Assembly (NCBI RefSeq): GCF_000612805.1
Contig: NZ_HG964403.1
Coordinates: forward strand, 806,001 to 870,000
Length of the DNA: 64,000 nt
Direction: 5' to 3'
DNA from: Bacillus ndiopicus
GTDB lineage: Bacteria; Bacillota; Bacilli; Bacillales_A; Planococcaceae
Positions within the stretch are counted from its first letter, which is position 1, and each line of letters starts with the position of its first letter. Below the pieces are notes generated by a model. It was not told the origin of the DNA. It made no database searches and saw only the letters and a program-made list of their open reading frames with translations. The position numbers were made by a program, and so were the translations under genes. Below are positions 26,579 through 37,500 of this stretch, piece after piece.

Positions 26579-27523
26579 TCAAATGGAATTGCGTAAAATT
26601 TCTAATGTTTCATTTAAAAAGCATTCTTTAGAAGTGACATTTTTAATACCGTTGTCCACTCGGTCATAACGAAATGCGCGTATGATTGCAAATAATGCAG
26701 GTATCGCCGTTTTTTCTAAAGAATTCAATGCTCTTTGCTCTTCATAAGCCTGCATAAATCGTTGAAACCTTTGTGTAGGAGACTGCTCACCTTGATAATC
26801 CACAGACCAGCATAAATAAACTCCAACTGCCACGTACTCATTAACTAAAACTTCATCGCCTGCTAAATTAAAGTCAAAAATGCCGCTAATTTGCTGTTGC
26901 TCATTAAAAAGCATATTGTAATAGCAAAAATCGCCTTGTGTCGCCGCCATTGGTAGCTCTTGCCAAACCGCAGCTAATTGCTGGCGATGCTGCATATAAA
27001 GTGAGGCGATTTCCTGCATTTGTGGCTCCTGTGCAAATGCGGTCGCAAAATCGCGGAAGCTTAGTTCATTTTCATCATAATCACCAATTGCATCACTTTG
27101 ATTGCCTCCAAACATCGACCAAGAGGTAGCTTGATTTAATGTGAAGGTATGTTCAAGTGAAAAACGGTGCATTTCACCCAGTGCTTTACCGATTTCTTCA
27201 ATATGTATATCTTTTAAATGATTAATAGCTATTCCTGAAAGAGCATGTTCAAGCGTATAGGCAATATTATGGTCTGTCACAATATAGCTACCCTCTGCTG
27301 TTTTTAAATATGTTGTAACAGGTAAAATCACAGAAAGCTGATTTGCAAAGTCACAAATTTTTTGCATATTTTCCCCGTTTTGTTGCTCCCCCTTTAGCAT
27401 ATAGTGAGTGCCATCAAACGCTGTAATTGCAGCAAGCTTTTTGTTGCCATCGCGAAGCACTTGGCATTGTGCTATTTCTATATGCCAAAAGGTTGTCGCA
27501 ATTTTTTTGAAAGTGTCGTTCAT
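26579..27523 (-). CDS. APH-fold phosphotransferase, substrate unknown
   Basis: A 314-residue kinase-like protein of the aminoglycoside/choline/homoserine phosphotransferase superfamily. The catalytic loop reads QGDFCYYN (Brenner-type HGDxxxxN with His replaced by Gln) followed by the metal-binding IFDFNLAG. A nucleotide-binding Lys is probably in YMLKGEQ. The ATG at 27523 is selected because GGAGG lies just upstream on the minus strand; an in-frame start 21 codons earlier lacks one. Relatives include CotS-like spore proteins and homoserine kinase II; neither can be chosen from this sequence. Not part of the B. subtilis order here. Confidence 0.75.
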   Translation of the reverse strand: MNDTFKKIATTFWHIEIAQCQVLRDGNKKLAAITAFDGTHYMLKGEQQNGENMQKICDFANQLSVILPVTTYLKTAEGSYIVTDHNIAYTLEHALSGIAINHLKDIHIEEIGKALGEMHRFSLEHTFTLNQATSWSMFGGNQSDAIGDYDENELSFRDFATAFAQEPQMQEIASLYMQHRQQLAAVWQELPMAATQGDFCYYNMLFNEQQQISGIFDFNLAGDEVLVNEYVAVGVYLCWSVDYQGEQSPTQRFQRFMQAYEEQRALNSLEKTAIPALFAIIRAFRYDRVDNGIKNVTSKECFLNETLEILRNSI

Positions 27524-27780
27524 TGGAAAGTCCTCCTTTATCAATGTAATATAAGGATTATATAGGAGAAAGAGACGAATGAGCATGAAAAATGTTCACC
27601 TTGAAGTTCTTAATAGCTATGATTTGCATTTACATAATATATTTGAATGTCTAATTGATGTATCTTTATGCAACAAATGAGCAATGGCTTTGACAGATTA
27701 CAAAACGAGTGCAACTATCAAAATATTTAACTGACAGTGAATGGTTATCATACATTGTGGGGGAGAAAGGAGGATACGAT

Positions 27781-29823
27781 ATGACAAGCTATACAGAGCC
27801 TGTAACGACTTTGAAGGGTATTGGGAAGGAAACAGCTGAGCATTTACAATCATTACATATTAATACAATCGGCGATTTAATTTGGACATTTCCTTATCGG
27901 CATGAAGATTTTCGCCTAAAGGATTTAGCAGAAACACCACATAATGAGCGTGTAACGATTGAAGCTACGGTCGAATCGATGCCCTCCGTTATGTTTTTAG
28001 GGAAAAATAAGCAACGTTTAACTGTGGCGGTGCGCGCAGGGCGACATTTAGTAAAGGCAGTATTTTTTAATCAAGGCTATTTACGCCAAAAACTACTACC
28101 TGGGACCATTGTAACAGTGACAGGAAAATGGGATCGAGGGCGGCAGGTAATTGTGGGCTCTTCTGTTACGTTTGGTCCGAAAACGGAGCAAATAGATTTT
28201 GAGCCAGTTTATAGCTTGCGAGGCTTAATTCAGCAAAAACGTTTCCGCAAATATATGCGACAAGCGCTTGATACAGTCGTAGATATTGAAGATATTTTAC
28301 CAGAAAAATTGCGCGAAGACTATCAACTACTGGACATTCAAGAAGCTCTAGAAGGTGTACATTTTCCAAAGGATGCAGCGCATGCAAAGCAGGCTCGTCG
28401 CCGTTTTGTGTATGAGGAGTTATTGGAGTTTCAACTGCGTATACAAGCATTGCGTAAAAACCGTAAAGAGGCGGAGCGTGGGCTTGAAATTAGCTATGAT
28501 ATTGATAAACTTCGTGCCTTTATTCAAACATTGCCATACGAGCTTACCTCGGCCCAAAAACGTGTAGTAAACGAGATATGTAAAGATTTAAAGCTGCCAC
28601 AGCGTATGAATCGTCTACTACAGGGGGATGTAGGCTCAGGGAAAACTGTTGTTGCGGCAATTGGCTTATATGCAGCAGTAACAGCAGGCTATCAAGGAGC
28701 GCTAATGGCACCGACGGAAATTTTAGCTGAGCAGCATGCGCAGTCGTTGCAGGAGTGGTTTGAGCCGATTGGTGTGCGTGTGGCGATATTATCGGGTTCC
28801 ACAAAAACGAAGGAACGTCGCAATTTACTTGAGCAACTAGCTACAGGAGAAATCGATATTTTAATTGGCACACATGCGTTAATACAGCCTGATGTCACAT
28901 TTTATAAATTAGGCTTCGTGATTACCGACGAGCAGCATCGCTTTGGTGTTGAGCAACGCCGTGTGTTGCGTGATAAAGGAGAGCATCCAGATGTGTTATT
29001 TATGACGGCGACACCAATTCCGCGTACATTAGCCATCACAGCGTTCGGTGAAATGGATGTGTCGATTATCGATGAATTGCCAGCAGGACGTAAAGAAATT
29101 GAAACGCATTGGATGAAAGAGGAACAACTAGGTTCTGTACTGCTCAAAATGCAGACAGAGCTAACGAACGGACGGCAAGCATATGTGATTTGTCCGTTGA
29201 TTGAGGAATCGGACAAGATAGATGTACAAAATGCAGTAGATGCCTACAATCACTTAACTGGGTATTTTGCAGGGCGTTTTACGGTTGGCTTAATGCATGG
29301 TCGCTTACATCCGACTGAAAAAGATGAAATTATGCGTGCGTTTAGTAATGGAGAGGTTCATGTACTTGTTTCAACAACGGTTGTAGAGGTTGGTGTAAAC
29401 GTGCCGAATGCGACATTTATGACGATTTATGATGCGGAGCGCTTCGGTTTAGCACAGCTACATCAGCTTCGTGGGCGCGTTGGACGTGGTGAACATCAAT
29501 CATATTGTGTTTTAATTGCAGATCCTAAAAGTGATGAAGGACAGGAGCGCATGCGTTCGATGACGGAAACCAATGATGGCTTTAAGTTGGCAGAAAAAGA
29601 TTTAGAGCTACGTGGACCTGGTGATTTCTTCGGTAAAAAGCAAAGCGGTTTACCTGAATTTAAAATGGCAGATCTTGTGCATGATTACCGCGCGTTAGAT
29701 GTAGCAAGGCGTGATGCGGAGAGTTTAGTCCATAGTAAGGTATTTTGGGAGGCAGAGGAGTATAAGCTATTGCGCAGCAATTTAGAAACGTCTGGTGTGC
29801 TACAAGGTGAGCGTATCGATTAA
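27781..29823 (+). CDS. recG: ATP-dependent DNA helicase RecG
   Basis: A 680-residue double-stranded DNA translocase that reverses and remodels stalled forks and branch-migrates Holliday junctions. The N-terminal wedge/OB domain precedes helicase motifs GDVGSGKT (Walker A, about residues 282-289), DEQHRFG (DExH), TATPIPRT and the C-terminal QLRGRVGRG motif VI. ATG 27781 is chosen because GAAAGGAGG lies seven bases upstream; a longer in-frame start lacks such a site and does not match the family N-terminus. Confidence 0.97.
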   Translation: MTSYTEPVTTLKGIGKETAEHLQSLHINTIGDLIWTFPYRHEDFRLKDLAETPHNERVTIEATVESMPSVMFLGKNKQRLTVAVRAGRHLVKAVFFNQGYLRQKLLPGTIVTVTGKWDRGRQVIVGSSVTFGPKTEQIDFEPVYSLRGLIQQKRFRKYMRQALDTVVDIEDILPEKLREDYQLLDIQEALEGVHFPKDAAHAKQARRRFVYEELLEFQLRIQALRKNRKEAERGLEISYDIDKLRAFIQTLPYELTSAQKRVVNEICKDLKLPQRMNRLLQGDVGSGKTVVAAIGLYAAVTAGYQGALMAPTEILAEQHAQSLQEWFEPIGVRVAILSGSTKTKERRNLLEQLATGEIDILIGTHALIQPDVTFYKLGFVITDEQHRFGVEQRRVLRDKGEHPDVLFMTATPIPRTLAITAFGEMDVSIIDELPAGRKEIETHWMKEEQLGSVLLKMQTELTNGRQAYVICPLIEESDKIDVQNAVDAYNHLTGYFAGRFTVGLMHGRLHPTEKDEIMRAFSNGEVHVLVSTTVVEVGVNVPNATFMTIYDAERFGLAQLHQLRGRVGRGEHQSYCVLIADPKSDEGQERMRSMTETNDGFKLAEKDLELRGPGDFFGKKQSGLPEFKMADLVHDYRALDVARRDAESLVHSKVFWEAEEYKLLRSNLETSGVLQGERID

Positions 29824-29840
29824 TGAAAAAAGAAAAATGG

Positions 29841-29890
29841 TTGCGTTCTTATTTTTGAAAATGTATACTGGTATTAGTACCAAGTTCTAA
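29841..29890 (+). promoter_or_regulatory. fapR promoter with FapR operator
   Basis: TTGCGT (29841-29846), 17 bases, TATACT (29864-29869). The 17-base TTAGTACCAAGTTCTAA (29874-29890) fits the remembered FapR consensus (TTAGTACC...CTAA) and would cover the start point, giving autoregulation released by malonyl-CoA. Confidence 0.8.
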
Positions 29891-29916
29891 TACTAATAGG
29901 TAGGTGACAAGTGACG

Positions 29917-30495
29917 ATGAAAAGAACGAAAAAAGAACGCCAACAATTATTAATAGAAACGATTACAGATAACCCATTCGTCACAGATGATCAGTTAGCT
30001 GCTAAGTTTAGTGTTAGCGTACAAACGATTCGGTTAGATCGTATGGAGTTGGCGATTCCAGAGCTGCGTGAGCGCATTAAAGATGTGGCAGCTAAAAACT
30101 ATGAAAACGAAGTTAAATCTTTACCGTTAGATGAAGTAATCGGTGAAATTATAGATATTGAATTAGATAAACGTGCTCTTTCCATTTTTGATGTAAGGGA
30201 GGAGCATGTCTTTCAACGCAACGGTATAGCACGAGGGCATCATTTGTTTGCACAGGCCAATTCATTAGCAGTTGCTGTTATTAATGATGAATTAGCACTT
30301 ACTGTTAAATCAAATGTTACGTTCGTTAAACCTGTAAAGTCAGGCGACCGTGTTGTTACAAAGGCAATGGTACGTGCTGAGGATAAGTTGAAAAACCGTA
30401 CATATGTCGATGTGCAGTCGACAGTAGATAATGAAATTGTATTTCTAGGTGAGTTTGAAATGTACCGTACGAAAGGTGTAGGTGAAACAACATGA
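29917..30495 (+). CDS. fapR: Fatty-acid and phospholipid biosynthesis repressor FapR
   Basis: A malonyl-CoA-sensing repressor of lipid synthesis genes. The N-terminal DeoR-like helix-turn-helix is at about 16-40 ([21 protein letters not shown]). A C-terminal hot-dog thioesterase-like domain binds malonyl-CoA. ATG 29917 gives MKRTKKERQ, which matches the usual MRRNKRERQ start better than GTG 29911. It overlaps plsX by four bases in the fapR-plsX-fabD-fabG-acpP operon, with its operator just upstream. Confidence 0.95.
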   Translation: MKRTKKERQQLLIETITDNPFVTDDQLAAKFSVSVQTIRLDRMELAIPELRERIKDVAAKNYENEVKSLPLDEVIGEIIDIELDKRALSIFDVREEHVFQRNGIARGHHLFAQANSLAVAVINDELALTVKSNVTFVKPVKSGDRVVTKAMVRAEDKLKNRTYVDVQSTVDNEIVFLGEFEMYRTKGVGETT

Positions 30496-31496
30496 GATTA
30501 GCAGTAGATGGTATGGGTGGCGACCATGCACCACAGTCGATTATTGAAGGGGTATTTCTTGCTTTAGAGGATTTCCCAACAATTGAAATTCAATTGTACG
30601 GTCAGCAAGAAAAGATGGCTCCATATTTAAAGGAGCACCCACGTCTTAAAGTAATTCACTGCTCTGAAGTAGTAGAAGGAGATGATGATCCAGCACGTGC
30701 TGTACGTCGTAAAAAAGATTCTTCTATGGCAAAGATCCTTGATGCAGTTGTAGCAAACGAGGCAGATGCCTGCTTATCAGCAGGAAATACAGGTGCTTTA
30801 ATGGCTGGTGGCTTATATAAAGTTGGGCGTATTGAAGGTGTCGCTCGTCCAGCGTTAGCAACAACGTTACCTACAGTTAATGGTAATGGATTTTTAATGC
30901 TAGATTTAGGTGCCAATGCCGAGGCTAAGCCTGAGCACTTGCAACAGTATGCGATTATGGGCGACATTTACGTAAAAAAAGTACGCTCACAAAAAGCGCC
31001 ACGTGTGGGGCTGCTGAATATTGGAACAGAAGACAATAAAGGAAACGAATTAACAAAATCGACTTTCACTCTATTACAAGAAACAGAGTTAAATTTTGAA
31101 GGTAACGTCGAAGCACGTGAGCTATTGAATGGTGTGGCTGATGTTGTTGTAACGGATGGCTTTACTGGTAATATGGTGCTGAAATCCTTGGAAGGAACAG
31201 CAGGCACAATTTTTTCGATGTTAAAAGAAGCGTTAATGGCGACGACAAAATCGAAGTTTGCAGCAATGCTTGTGAAAAACGATTTGAAATCATTGAAAGA
31301 TAAAATGGACTATACAGAATACGGCGGTGCGGCACTTTTCGGCTTGCAAGCACCTGTTATAAAAGCACATGGCTCATCAAACGCGAAAGCTATTTATAGT
31401 GCGATTAGACAAGCGCATATGATGGTAGAGCATGATGTTTGTGCAACAATTAAGGAAGCAATTGCGAAACAGCAACAAGCAAAGGAGAGCAACTAA
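30492..31496 (+). CDS. plsX: Phosphate acyltransferase PlsX
   Basis: Converts acyl-ACP plus phosphate to acyl phosphate, the donor for PlsY in phosphatidic acid synthesis. The 334 residues begin [14 protein letters not shown], the family signature, and include [10 protein letters not shown] and VVTDGFTGN. The start overlaps the fapR stop and its stop overlaps the fabD start by one base, so the three genes are translationally coupled. FakA upstream supplies the same product by another route. Confidence 0.98.
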   Translation: MRLAVDGMGGDHAPQSIIEGVFLALEDFPTIEIQLYGQQEKMAPYLKEHPRLKVIHCSEVVEGDDDPARAVRRKKDSSMAKILDAVVANEADACLSAGNTGALMAGGLYKVGRIEGVARPALATTLPTVNGNGFLMLDLGANAEAKPEHLQQYAIMGDIYVKKVRSQKAPRVGLLNIGTEDNKGNELTKSTFTLLQETELNFEGNVEARELLNGVADVVVTDGFTGNMVLKSLEGTAGTIFSMLKEALMATTKSKFAAMLVKNDLKSLKDKMDYTEYGGAALFGLQAPVIKAHGSSNAKAIYSAIRQAHMMVEHDVCATIKEAIAKQQQAKESN

Positions 31497-32440
31497 TGAC
31501 GAAAATCGCTTTTATTTTCCCTGGACAAGGCTCACAGCAAGTAGGCATGGGCGCACAGTTTGTTGAAACAACAAAGGCAAGTAAGGAGCTTTATGAGCGC
31601 GCAGACGAAGTGCTTGGCTTTTCTTTAACAAATTTAATGCTAAATGGTCCACAGGAGGAATTAACATTAACATATCATGCACAGCCTGCATTACTTACAA
31701 CAGGGGTGATGGTTGCTAATAAAATTATGGAAGCAGGCATTCGCCCACACTATACAGCAGGACACTCATTAGGGGAATATAGCGCATTTGTTGCTTCTGG
31801 TGTAATGACGTTTGATGAGGCAGTGGCGACAGTACATAAGCGCGGTCTTTTTATGGATGAAGCAGTACCGGCTGGACAAGGCGCGATGGCGGCGATTTTA
31901 GGCTTGGATGCTCCAGCCTTAAAGATGGTATGTGAAGCTGTATCAACAGCAGGAGATGCAGTACAGTTAGCGAACTTAAATTGTCCTGGCCAAATTGTTA
32001 TTTCAGGTACTAAAGATGGTGTTGAAAAAGCATGTGTTGCTGCAAAGGAAGCGGGAGCAAAACGCGCAATTCCGCTTGTCGTTAGCGGACCGTTCCATTC
32101 TGCTTTAATGCAGCCAGCAGCCGATAAATTAGCACAAGCGATTGAACAACTAACTATTCAACAACCAACAATTCCTGTAGTAAGCAATGTGACATCTGAG
32201 CTACTGACAGATGCGTCAGCAATTCGTCGTGAAATGGTTGAGCAAGTTGTAAGCCCAGTTCTATGGGAACAAAATGTGCGTACACTATTAGAGCAAGGTG
32301 TTACTGTGTTTGTAGAATGCGGACCTGGCAAAGTACTATCTGGTTTAGTGAAGAAAATCGACCGCTCAGCGGAAGTACATTGTGTATATGATGAAGAGTC
32401 ACTACAAGCATTGTTAGATGCATCAAAGGAGTGGGCATAA
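31496..32440 (+). CDS. fabD: Malonyl-CoA:ACP transacylase
   Basis: Loads malonyl groups onto acyl carrier protein. The 314-residue sequence has FPGQGSQ near the N-terminus, GHSLGEY with nucleophile Ser91, and the catalytic His in GPFHSALM (about 200). Its stop shares a base with the fabG start. Confidence 0.98.
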   Translation: MTKIAFIFPGQGSQQVGMGAQFVETTKASKELYERADEVLGFSLTNLMLNGPQEELTLTYHAQPALLTTGVMVANKIMEAGIRPHYTAGHSLGEYSAFVASGVMTFDEAVATVHKRGLFMDEAVPAGQGAMAAILGLDAPALKMVCEAVSTAGDAVQLANLNCPGQIVISGTKDGVEKACVAAKEAGAKRAIPLVVSGPFHSALMQPAADKLAQAIEQLTIQQPTIPVVSNVTSELLTDASAIRREMVEQVVSPVLWEQNVRTLLEQGVTVFVECGPGKVLSGLVKKIDRSAEVHCVYDEESLQALLDASKEWA

Positions 32441-33183
32441 TGACATTACAAAATAAAACGGCTGTTGTAACAGGTGCGTCACGTGGTATTGGTCAAGCCA
32501 TTGCATTGGAACTCGCAAAGCAAGGGGCAAAAGTAGTTGTCAACTACAGCGGTAGTGAAGCACGGGCACTACAAGTAGTTGAGCAAATTCAAGCGGCTGG
32601 CGGCGAAGCAATTGCAGTACAGGCAAATGTGGCAGATGCAGAATCAGTCACTCAATTAATGAATAAAGCATTAGAAACGTTCGGCTCAATTGACATATTA
32701 GTAAACAATGCAGGTATTACACGCGATAATTTACTAATGCGTATGAAGGAAGACGAATGGGACGATGTGATGAACACGAATCTAAAGGGCGTCTTTTTAT
32801 GTACGAAAGCTGTAACGCGTCAAATGATGAAGCAACGTAGCGGTCGCATTATTAATATTTCCTCTATTGTAGGGGTATCTGGTAACGCAGGTCAGGCAAA
32901 CTATGTTGCAGCTAAAGCGGGTGTTATTGGCTTAACAAAAACGACGGCGAAAGAGCTAGCGAGCCGCAATATTTTAGTCAATGCGATTGCGCCAGGCTTT
33001 ATTACGACAGATATGACAGATGAGCTGTCAGAGGAATTGAAACAAGCAATGCTTGCGCAAATTCCTTTAGCGAAGCTTGGACAGCCAGAGGACATCGCAA
33101 AGGCTGTTGCGTTTTTCGCTTCTGATGCAAGTAGCTATATTACTGGACAAACATTGCATATTGATGGTGGTATGGTAATGTAA
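32440..33183 (+). CDS. fabG: 3-oxoacyl-[ACP] reductase
   Basis: NADPH-dependent short-chain dehydrogenase that reduces beta-ketoacyl-ACP in chain elongation. From ATG 32440 it has 247 residues with the TGASRGIG cofactor motif, NNAG, and catalytic Ser, Tyr155 and Lys159 (YVAAK). AAAGGAG in the end of fabD is the ribosome binding site. Confidence 0.98.
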   Translation: MTLQNKTAVVTGASRGIGQAIALELAKQGAKVVVNYSGSEARALQVVEQIQAAGGEAIAVQANVADAESVTQLMNKALETFGSIDILVNNAGITRDNLLMRMKEDEWDDVMNTNLKGVFLCTKAVTRQMMKQRSGRIINISSIVGVSGNAGQANYVAAKAGVIGLTKTTAKELASRNILVNAIAPGFITTDMTDELSEELKQAMLAQIPLAKLGQPEDIAKAVAFFASDASSYITGQTLHIDGGMVM

Positions 33184-33221
33184 AAAAGTATGTTATGTAT
33201 CTTTGAGGGGAGGTGACCGAT

Positions 33222-33458
33222 TTGTCTACAGTTTTAGAACGTGTAACAAAAGTAGTTGTTGATCGTTTAGGCGTTGAAGAGAGCGAAGTAAAATTAGAAG
33301 CTTCTTTCCGCGACGATTTAGGTGCAGATTCATTAGACGTAGTTGAACTTGTTATGGAATTAGAAGATGAGTTCGACATGGAAATTTCTGATGAAGACGC
33401 AGAAAAAATCGCAACAGTTGGTGATGCAATCAGCTATATCGAGAGCAAAGTTAACTAA
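33222..33458 (+). CDS. acpP: Acyl carrier protein
   Basis: A 78-residue acidic carrier with the DSL motif; Ser37 (GADSLDVVE) accepts 4'-phosphopantetheine. TTG 33222 is chosen because GGGGAGGTG lies eight bases upstream and [10 protein letters not shown] matches the family; a GTG three codons earlier overlaps that ribosome binding site. A terminator follows. Confidence 0.96.
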   Translation: MSTVLERVTKVVVDRLGVEESEVKLEASFRDDLGADSLDVVELVMELEDEFDMEISDEDAEKIATVGDAISYIESKVN

Positions 33459-33466
33459 TGAATATG

Positions 33467-33515
33467 GGGCTGTCTGGAAAGTTAGATGAAAATCTGCTTT
33501 TCTGACAGCTCTTTG
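33467..33515 (+). terminator. Terminator after acpP
   Basis: GGGCTGTCTGGAAAG (33467-33481) pairs with CTTTTCTGACAGCTC (33497-33511) followed by TTTG. No gene is seen in the remaining 230 bases before rnc. Confidence 0.75.
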
Positions 33516-33745
33516 CATTTTGTGGGCCATAAAGGGGACTAAACTCGAAAACGTAGAATAAACCATGAAAGGGATGCTTTAAATAGTAGAGAATGCTAGA
33601 TTGCGATGCTGTGAAGTATAGGGCATCACTTCAGAGGATAATGGGTATTTTAAGTTGTAGGAAAATATTTATAGTTACACCTTTGAAAAAACCGCTATTC
33701 CATTGTACACTTAAAGGTAGAAACTACTAGGAAGGCAGATTGTGC

Positions 33746-34507
33746 ATGACAATTAGAAAAAAAGGAAGCCAGCACAAAGCAGGCGCATTTTCAGAAAAGA
33801 TAAAAAATCAATTTCAAGCTTTACAGCAACAACTTAATATTTCATTCAACAACACCGCACTATTGTATCAAGCATTTACCCATTCATCCTATGTGAATGA
33901 ACATCGACGCAAGTTATACACAGACAACGAACGCTTAGAATTTTTAGGAGATGCAGTATTAGAGCTTTCCGTATCTAAATATTTATTCGAAAATTATCCT
34001 CACATGAGCGAGGGTGAACTAACAAAGCTTCGTGCATCAATCGTATGCGAGCCGTCACTCGTTATTTTCGCTAACGAGCTGCAGTTTGGGCAGTTTGTTT
34101 TATTAGGAAAGGGAGAGGAGTTAACGGGGGGGCGTGAGCGTCCAGCACTTTTAGCAGATGTCTTTGAGTCGTTTGTTGGTGCACTATATTTAGATCAAGG
34201 TTTAGACAATGTTGTCGCATTTTTAGAGCGTGTCGTATTTCCTAAAATAGAAGTCGGTGCTTTTTCGCATGTGATGGATTTTAAAAGTCAACTACAAGAA
34301 ATGGTTCAACAAACAAATAATGGACCACTTCATTATGAAATTGTTGATGAGAAGGGACCAGCCCATAATCGTACTTTCATTTCTCGTGTGTTATTGAATG
34401 ACAAAGAACTAGGTGTTGGGAACGGGAAATCGAAAAAAGAGGCGGAACAGCAAGCTGCTCAAAGTGCAATGAATGCATTTAAACAGCTAGAGCAGGAGGA
34501 TGCATAA
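33746..34507 (+). CDS. rnc: Ribonuclease III
   Basis: Cleaves double-stranded RNA in rRNA processing and mRNA and toxin-RNA decay. The 253 residues include the signature [14 protein letters not shown] with catalytic acidic residues, [11 protein letters not shown], and a C-terminal double-stranded RNA-binding domain (about 178-248, [16 protein letters not shown]). ATG 33746 is better spaced from AGGAAGG than an in-frame TTG two codons earlier. It ends one base before the smc start. Confidence 0.97.
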   Translation: MTIRKKGSQHKAGAFSEKIKNQFQALQQQLNISFNNTALLYQAFTHSSYVNEHRRKLYTDNERLEFLGDAVLELSVSKYLFENYPHMSEGELTKLRASIVCEPSLVIFANELQFGQFVLLGKGEELTGGRERPALLADVFESFVGALYLDQGLDNVVAFLERVVFPKIEVGAFSHVMDFKSQLQEMVQQTNNGPLHYEIVDEKGPAHNRTFISRVLLNDKELGVGNGKSKKEAEQQAAQSAMNAFKQLEQEDA

Positions 34508-34508
34508 A

Positions 34509-37500
34509 GTGTTTCTGAAGCGACTAGAAGTAATCGGTTTTAAATCTTTTGCCGAGCGTATAGGCGTTGATTTTGTACCAGGTGTAACGGCTGTCGTTGG
34601 TCCGAATGGAAGTGGAAAAAGTAATGTTACAGATGCAATCCGCTGGGTATTAGGTGAGCAATCTGCAAAATCGTTACGTGGTGCAAAGATGGAGGATGTT
34701 ATTTTCTCGGGGAGTGATTCCAGAAAGCCGTTGAATTTTGCAGAAGTAACATTAATTTTAGACAACCAAGATGAGCAAATTGCAGTACCATATACAGAAA
34801 TTAGTGTAACAAGACGTGTGTATCGTTCAGGTGAGAGCGAATATTTACTTAATAATCAACAATGTCGCCTGAAGGATATTACGGACTTGTTTATGGATTC
34901 TGGGTTAGGAAAAGAAGCCTTTTCAATTATTTCACAAGGGCGAGTAGATGAAATTTTAAATAGCCGTCCAGAAGACCGTCGCCTTATTTTTGAAGAAGCA
35001 GCAGGTGTGTTAAAGTACAAGCTACGTAAAAAAAAGGCTGAATATAAGCTAGTTGAAACAGATGAAAACTTACACAGAGTATTAGATATTTTACATGAAT
35101 TAAATAGTCGCTTAGAGCCTTTGCAAATGCAAGCTTCAGCAGCAAGAGACTATTTGCGTATGACTGCGGAATTAAAGGATGTAGATATTGCTCTGACAGC
35201 CCATGATTTAACGCAATGCTACAATTCATTACAAACGACAGATGCAGAATATGCAAAGTTATCGCAAACCGAGCAACAGCATGCAAATGAAATTGCAAAT
35301 AAAAATAAGCAATTACGTGATATTCGCACACAGCTAAAGCAAATTGATGAAGCGCTTGATAAGTCACAGGAGCGATTAATTGAGGCGAGCACGGAAGTCG
35401 AACGTTGGGAAGGACGCAAGGCACTTGTTAATGAAAAGCGCCAAAATGCGGAAAAGCATCTACAACAATTGCAGCTATCCTTAGCGCAGGCTACCGAGGA
35501 AGAGCAGCAGCTTATGCAGCAGGAAGTGGCAAATAAAGAGCAATTTGTGCTAAAACAGCAGCAGGTACAGCAGATTAAGCAAGCGATTAAACAGCTGGAG
35601 CAATCATTAACAAAGTCCGTAGCGGAAATTGAAGCAGATATTGAACAAGCAAAAAATCATTATATCGACTTGTTAAATGAAGAGGCGACTGTCAAAAATG
35701 AATTGAAGCATTTTGAGCAACAGCTAATACAGCATCAAGAGGCAGCTTTACGTATGACAGGACGTTCAGATGAAGCTGAAAAAGAGCTTAAGCATGTTCA
35801 GGCATTTAAGCATAGAGAAATCGAGCGATTAACGCAATTAGATACAAAATACAATGAGCATTCTGTACAACTTGATTCAGTACAAATTCAATTGAATTCA
35901 GCAACAACACAGCTAGATGAGAAGCAGGCACTACTTTATAAAGCATACCAGCATCACCAACAATTAAAAGCGCGCAAGGAAACATTAGCCGAATTAGAGG
36001 CAGATTTCTCAGGCTTTTTCCAAGGTGTTAAGGAAGTTTTATTAGCACGTGAGCGTGGTCAATTAACTGGAATTGTTGGTGCAGTTGCTGAATTAGTTCA
36101 AATAGAGGGACAGTACACAGCTGCCATTGAAACGGCATTAGGAGCTGCATCACAGCATATTGTGACAGAAAGTGAGCAACACGCACAACAAGCGATTGGT
36201 TGGCTTAAGCAACGTAGAGCAGGGCGAGCAACGTTTTTACCAAAAACGGTTTTGAAACCTCGCAAAATATATGCTGAACAGCTGCCACAAGCAGCAGAGC
36301 ATCCTGCTTTTATTGCATTCGCAGATGAGTTAGTACAATTTGATTTTTCAAACCAAATAATCATCCAAAACCTACTGGGAAATGTTATAGTAGCAAAACA
36401 TTTACAAGGCGCTAGTCAAATTGCACGTCTATGCAATTATAAATATCGAGTTGTTACGTTAGAGGGCGACATTGTCAATGCAGGTGGATCATTAACAGGT
36501 GGTGCTATGAAACAGCAGTCATCTGTATTTTCACGTAAGCTAGAGCTAGATACACTTATCGAAAAACTTACGGAGCTTGAAAAAAATATTATAACAGCTG
36601 AGCAAACTGTTGCTAAATTGAAGGAGCAAGTAGCAACATTAAATGAGCAAGCAGATAGTATTAAACTAGCCCAAAATAGTTTACAAAGTGTATTACAAGA
36701 ACATAAAACAAAAATTGTGGAGCTTGAAGTACAAGAGAAAAACTTACAACAAACTGTTGCTATATCTAGTTCAGAGCATAGTTCAGCTACAACGCGTAAA
36801 GAACAGCTAACTGAACAGCAACATCAAGCACAGGAACGTTTGCAGCAAATTACAATGGAGCTTACAACAATTAATGAACAAGTAGAGCAACTAACAGAGG
36901 CAAAAGTTTATAGTGATACACAAAAGGATGCTTTGCGTGAGCAATCAGCAGAAAAACGCTCAGAGCTAGCAGTAGCTGGTGAGCAACTAACTCAATTGCA
37001 AGCAACAGCTGCTGATATTACTTTAAAACGCTCAAAACTACAACAACACTGTGAAAATATTTCCCAAGAAATAAAATGGCTACAGTCTGAAGAAGGTACA
37101 GGACCTTCAATAGAAGAAATTGAGCAAGCAGTCGTTGATTGGACAACAAAAAAGCAAGACTTAACAAAAACGATTCAAATAGAACGTGAAGCAAGAGCAA
37201 CTTACCAACAGCAATCAACACAACTAGAGCAAAATTTACAAGAATTATCACGAATTCATAAAAGCTTTGTTGATGCATTGCGAGCATTAGAGTTAAAACG
37301 CAATCGAACACAGTACGAATTAGAAGCACTTGAACAACAATTAGAAGAACAATATGAACTGAGTTATGAAGAGGCACAAGAGCTTGCAATAACGATTGAT
37401 GACATTGAACAAATGCGTCGAACAGTTCGCTTATTAAAATTGTCTATCGAAGAGCTTGGTCCAGTTAATTTAACTGCTATTGAAGAGTATGAGCGAGTGC

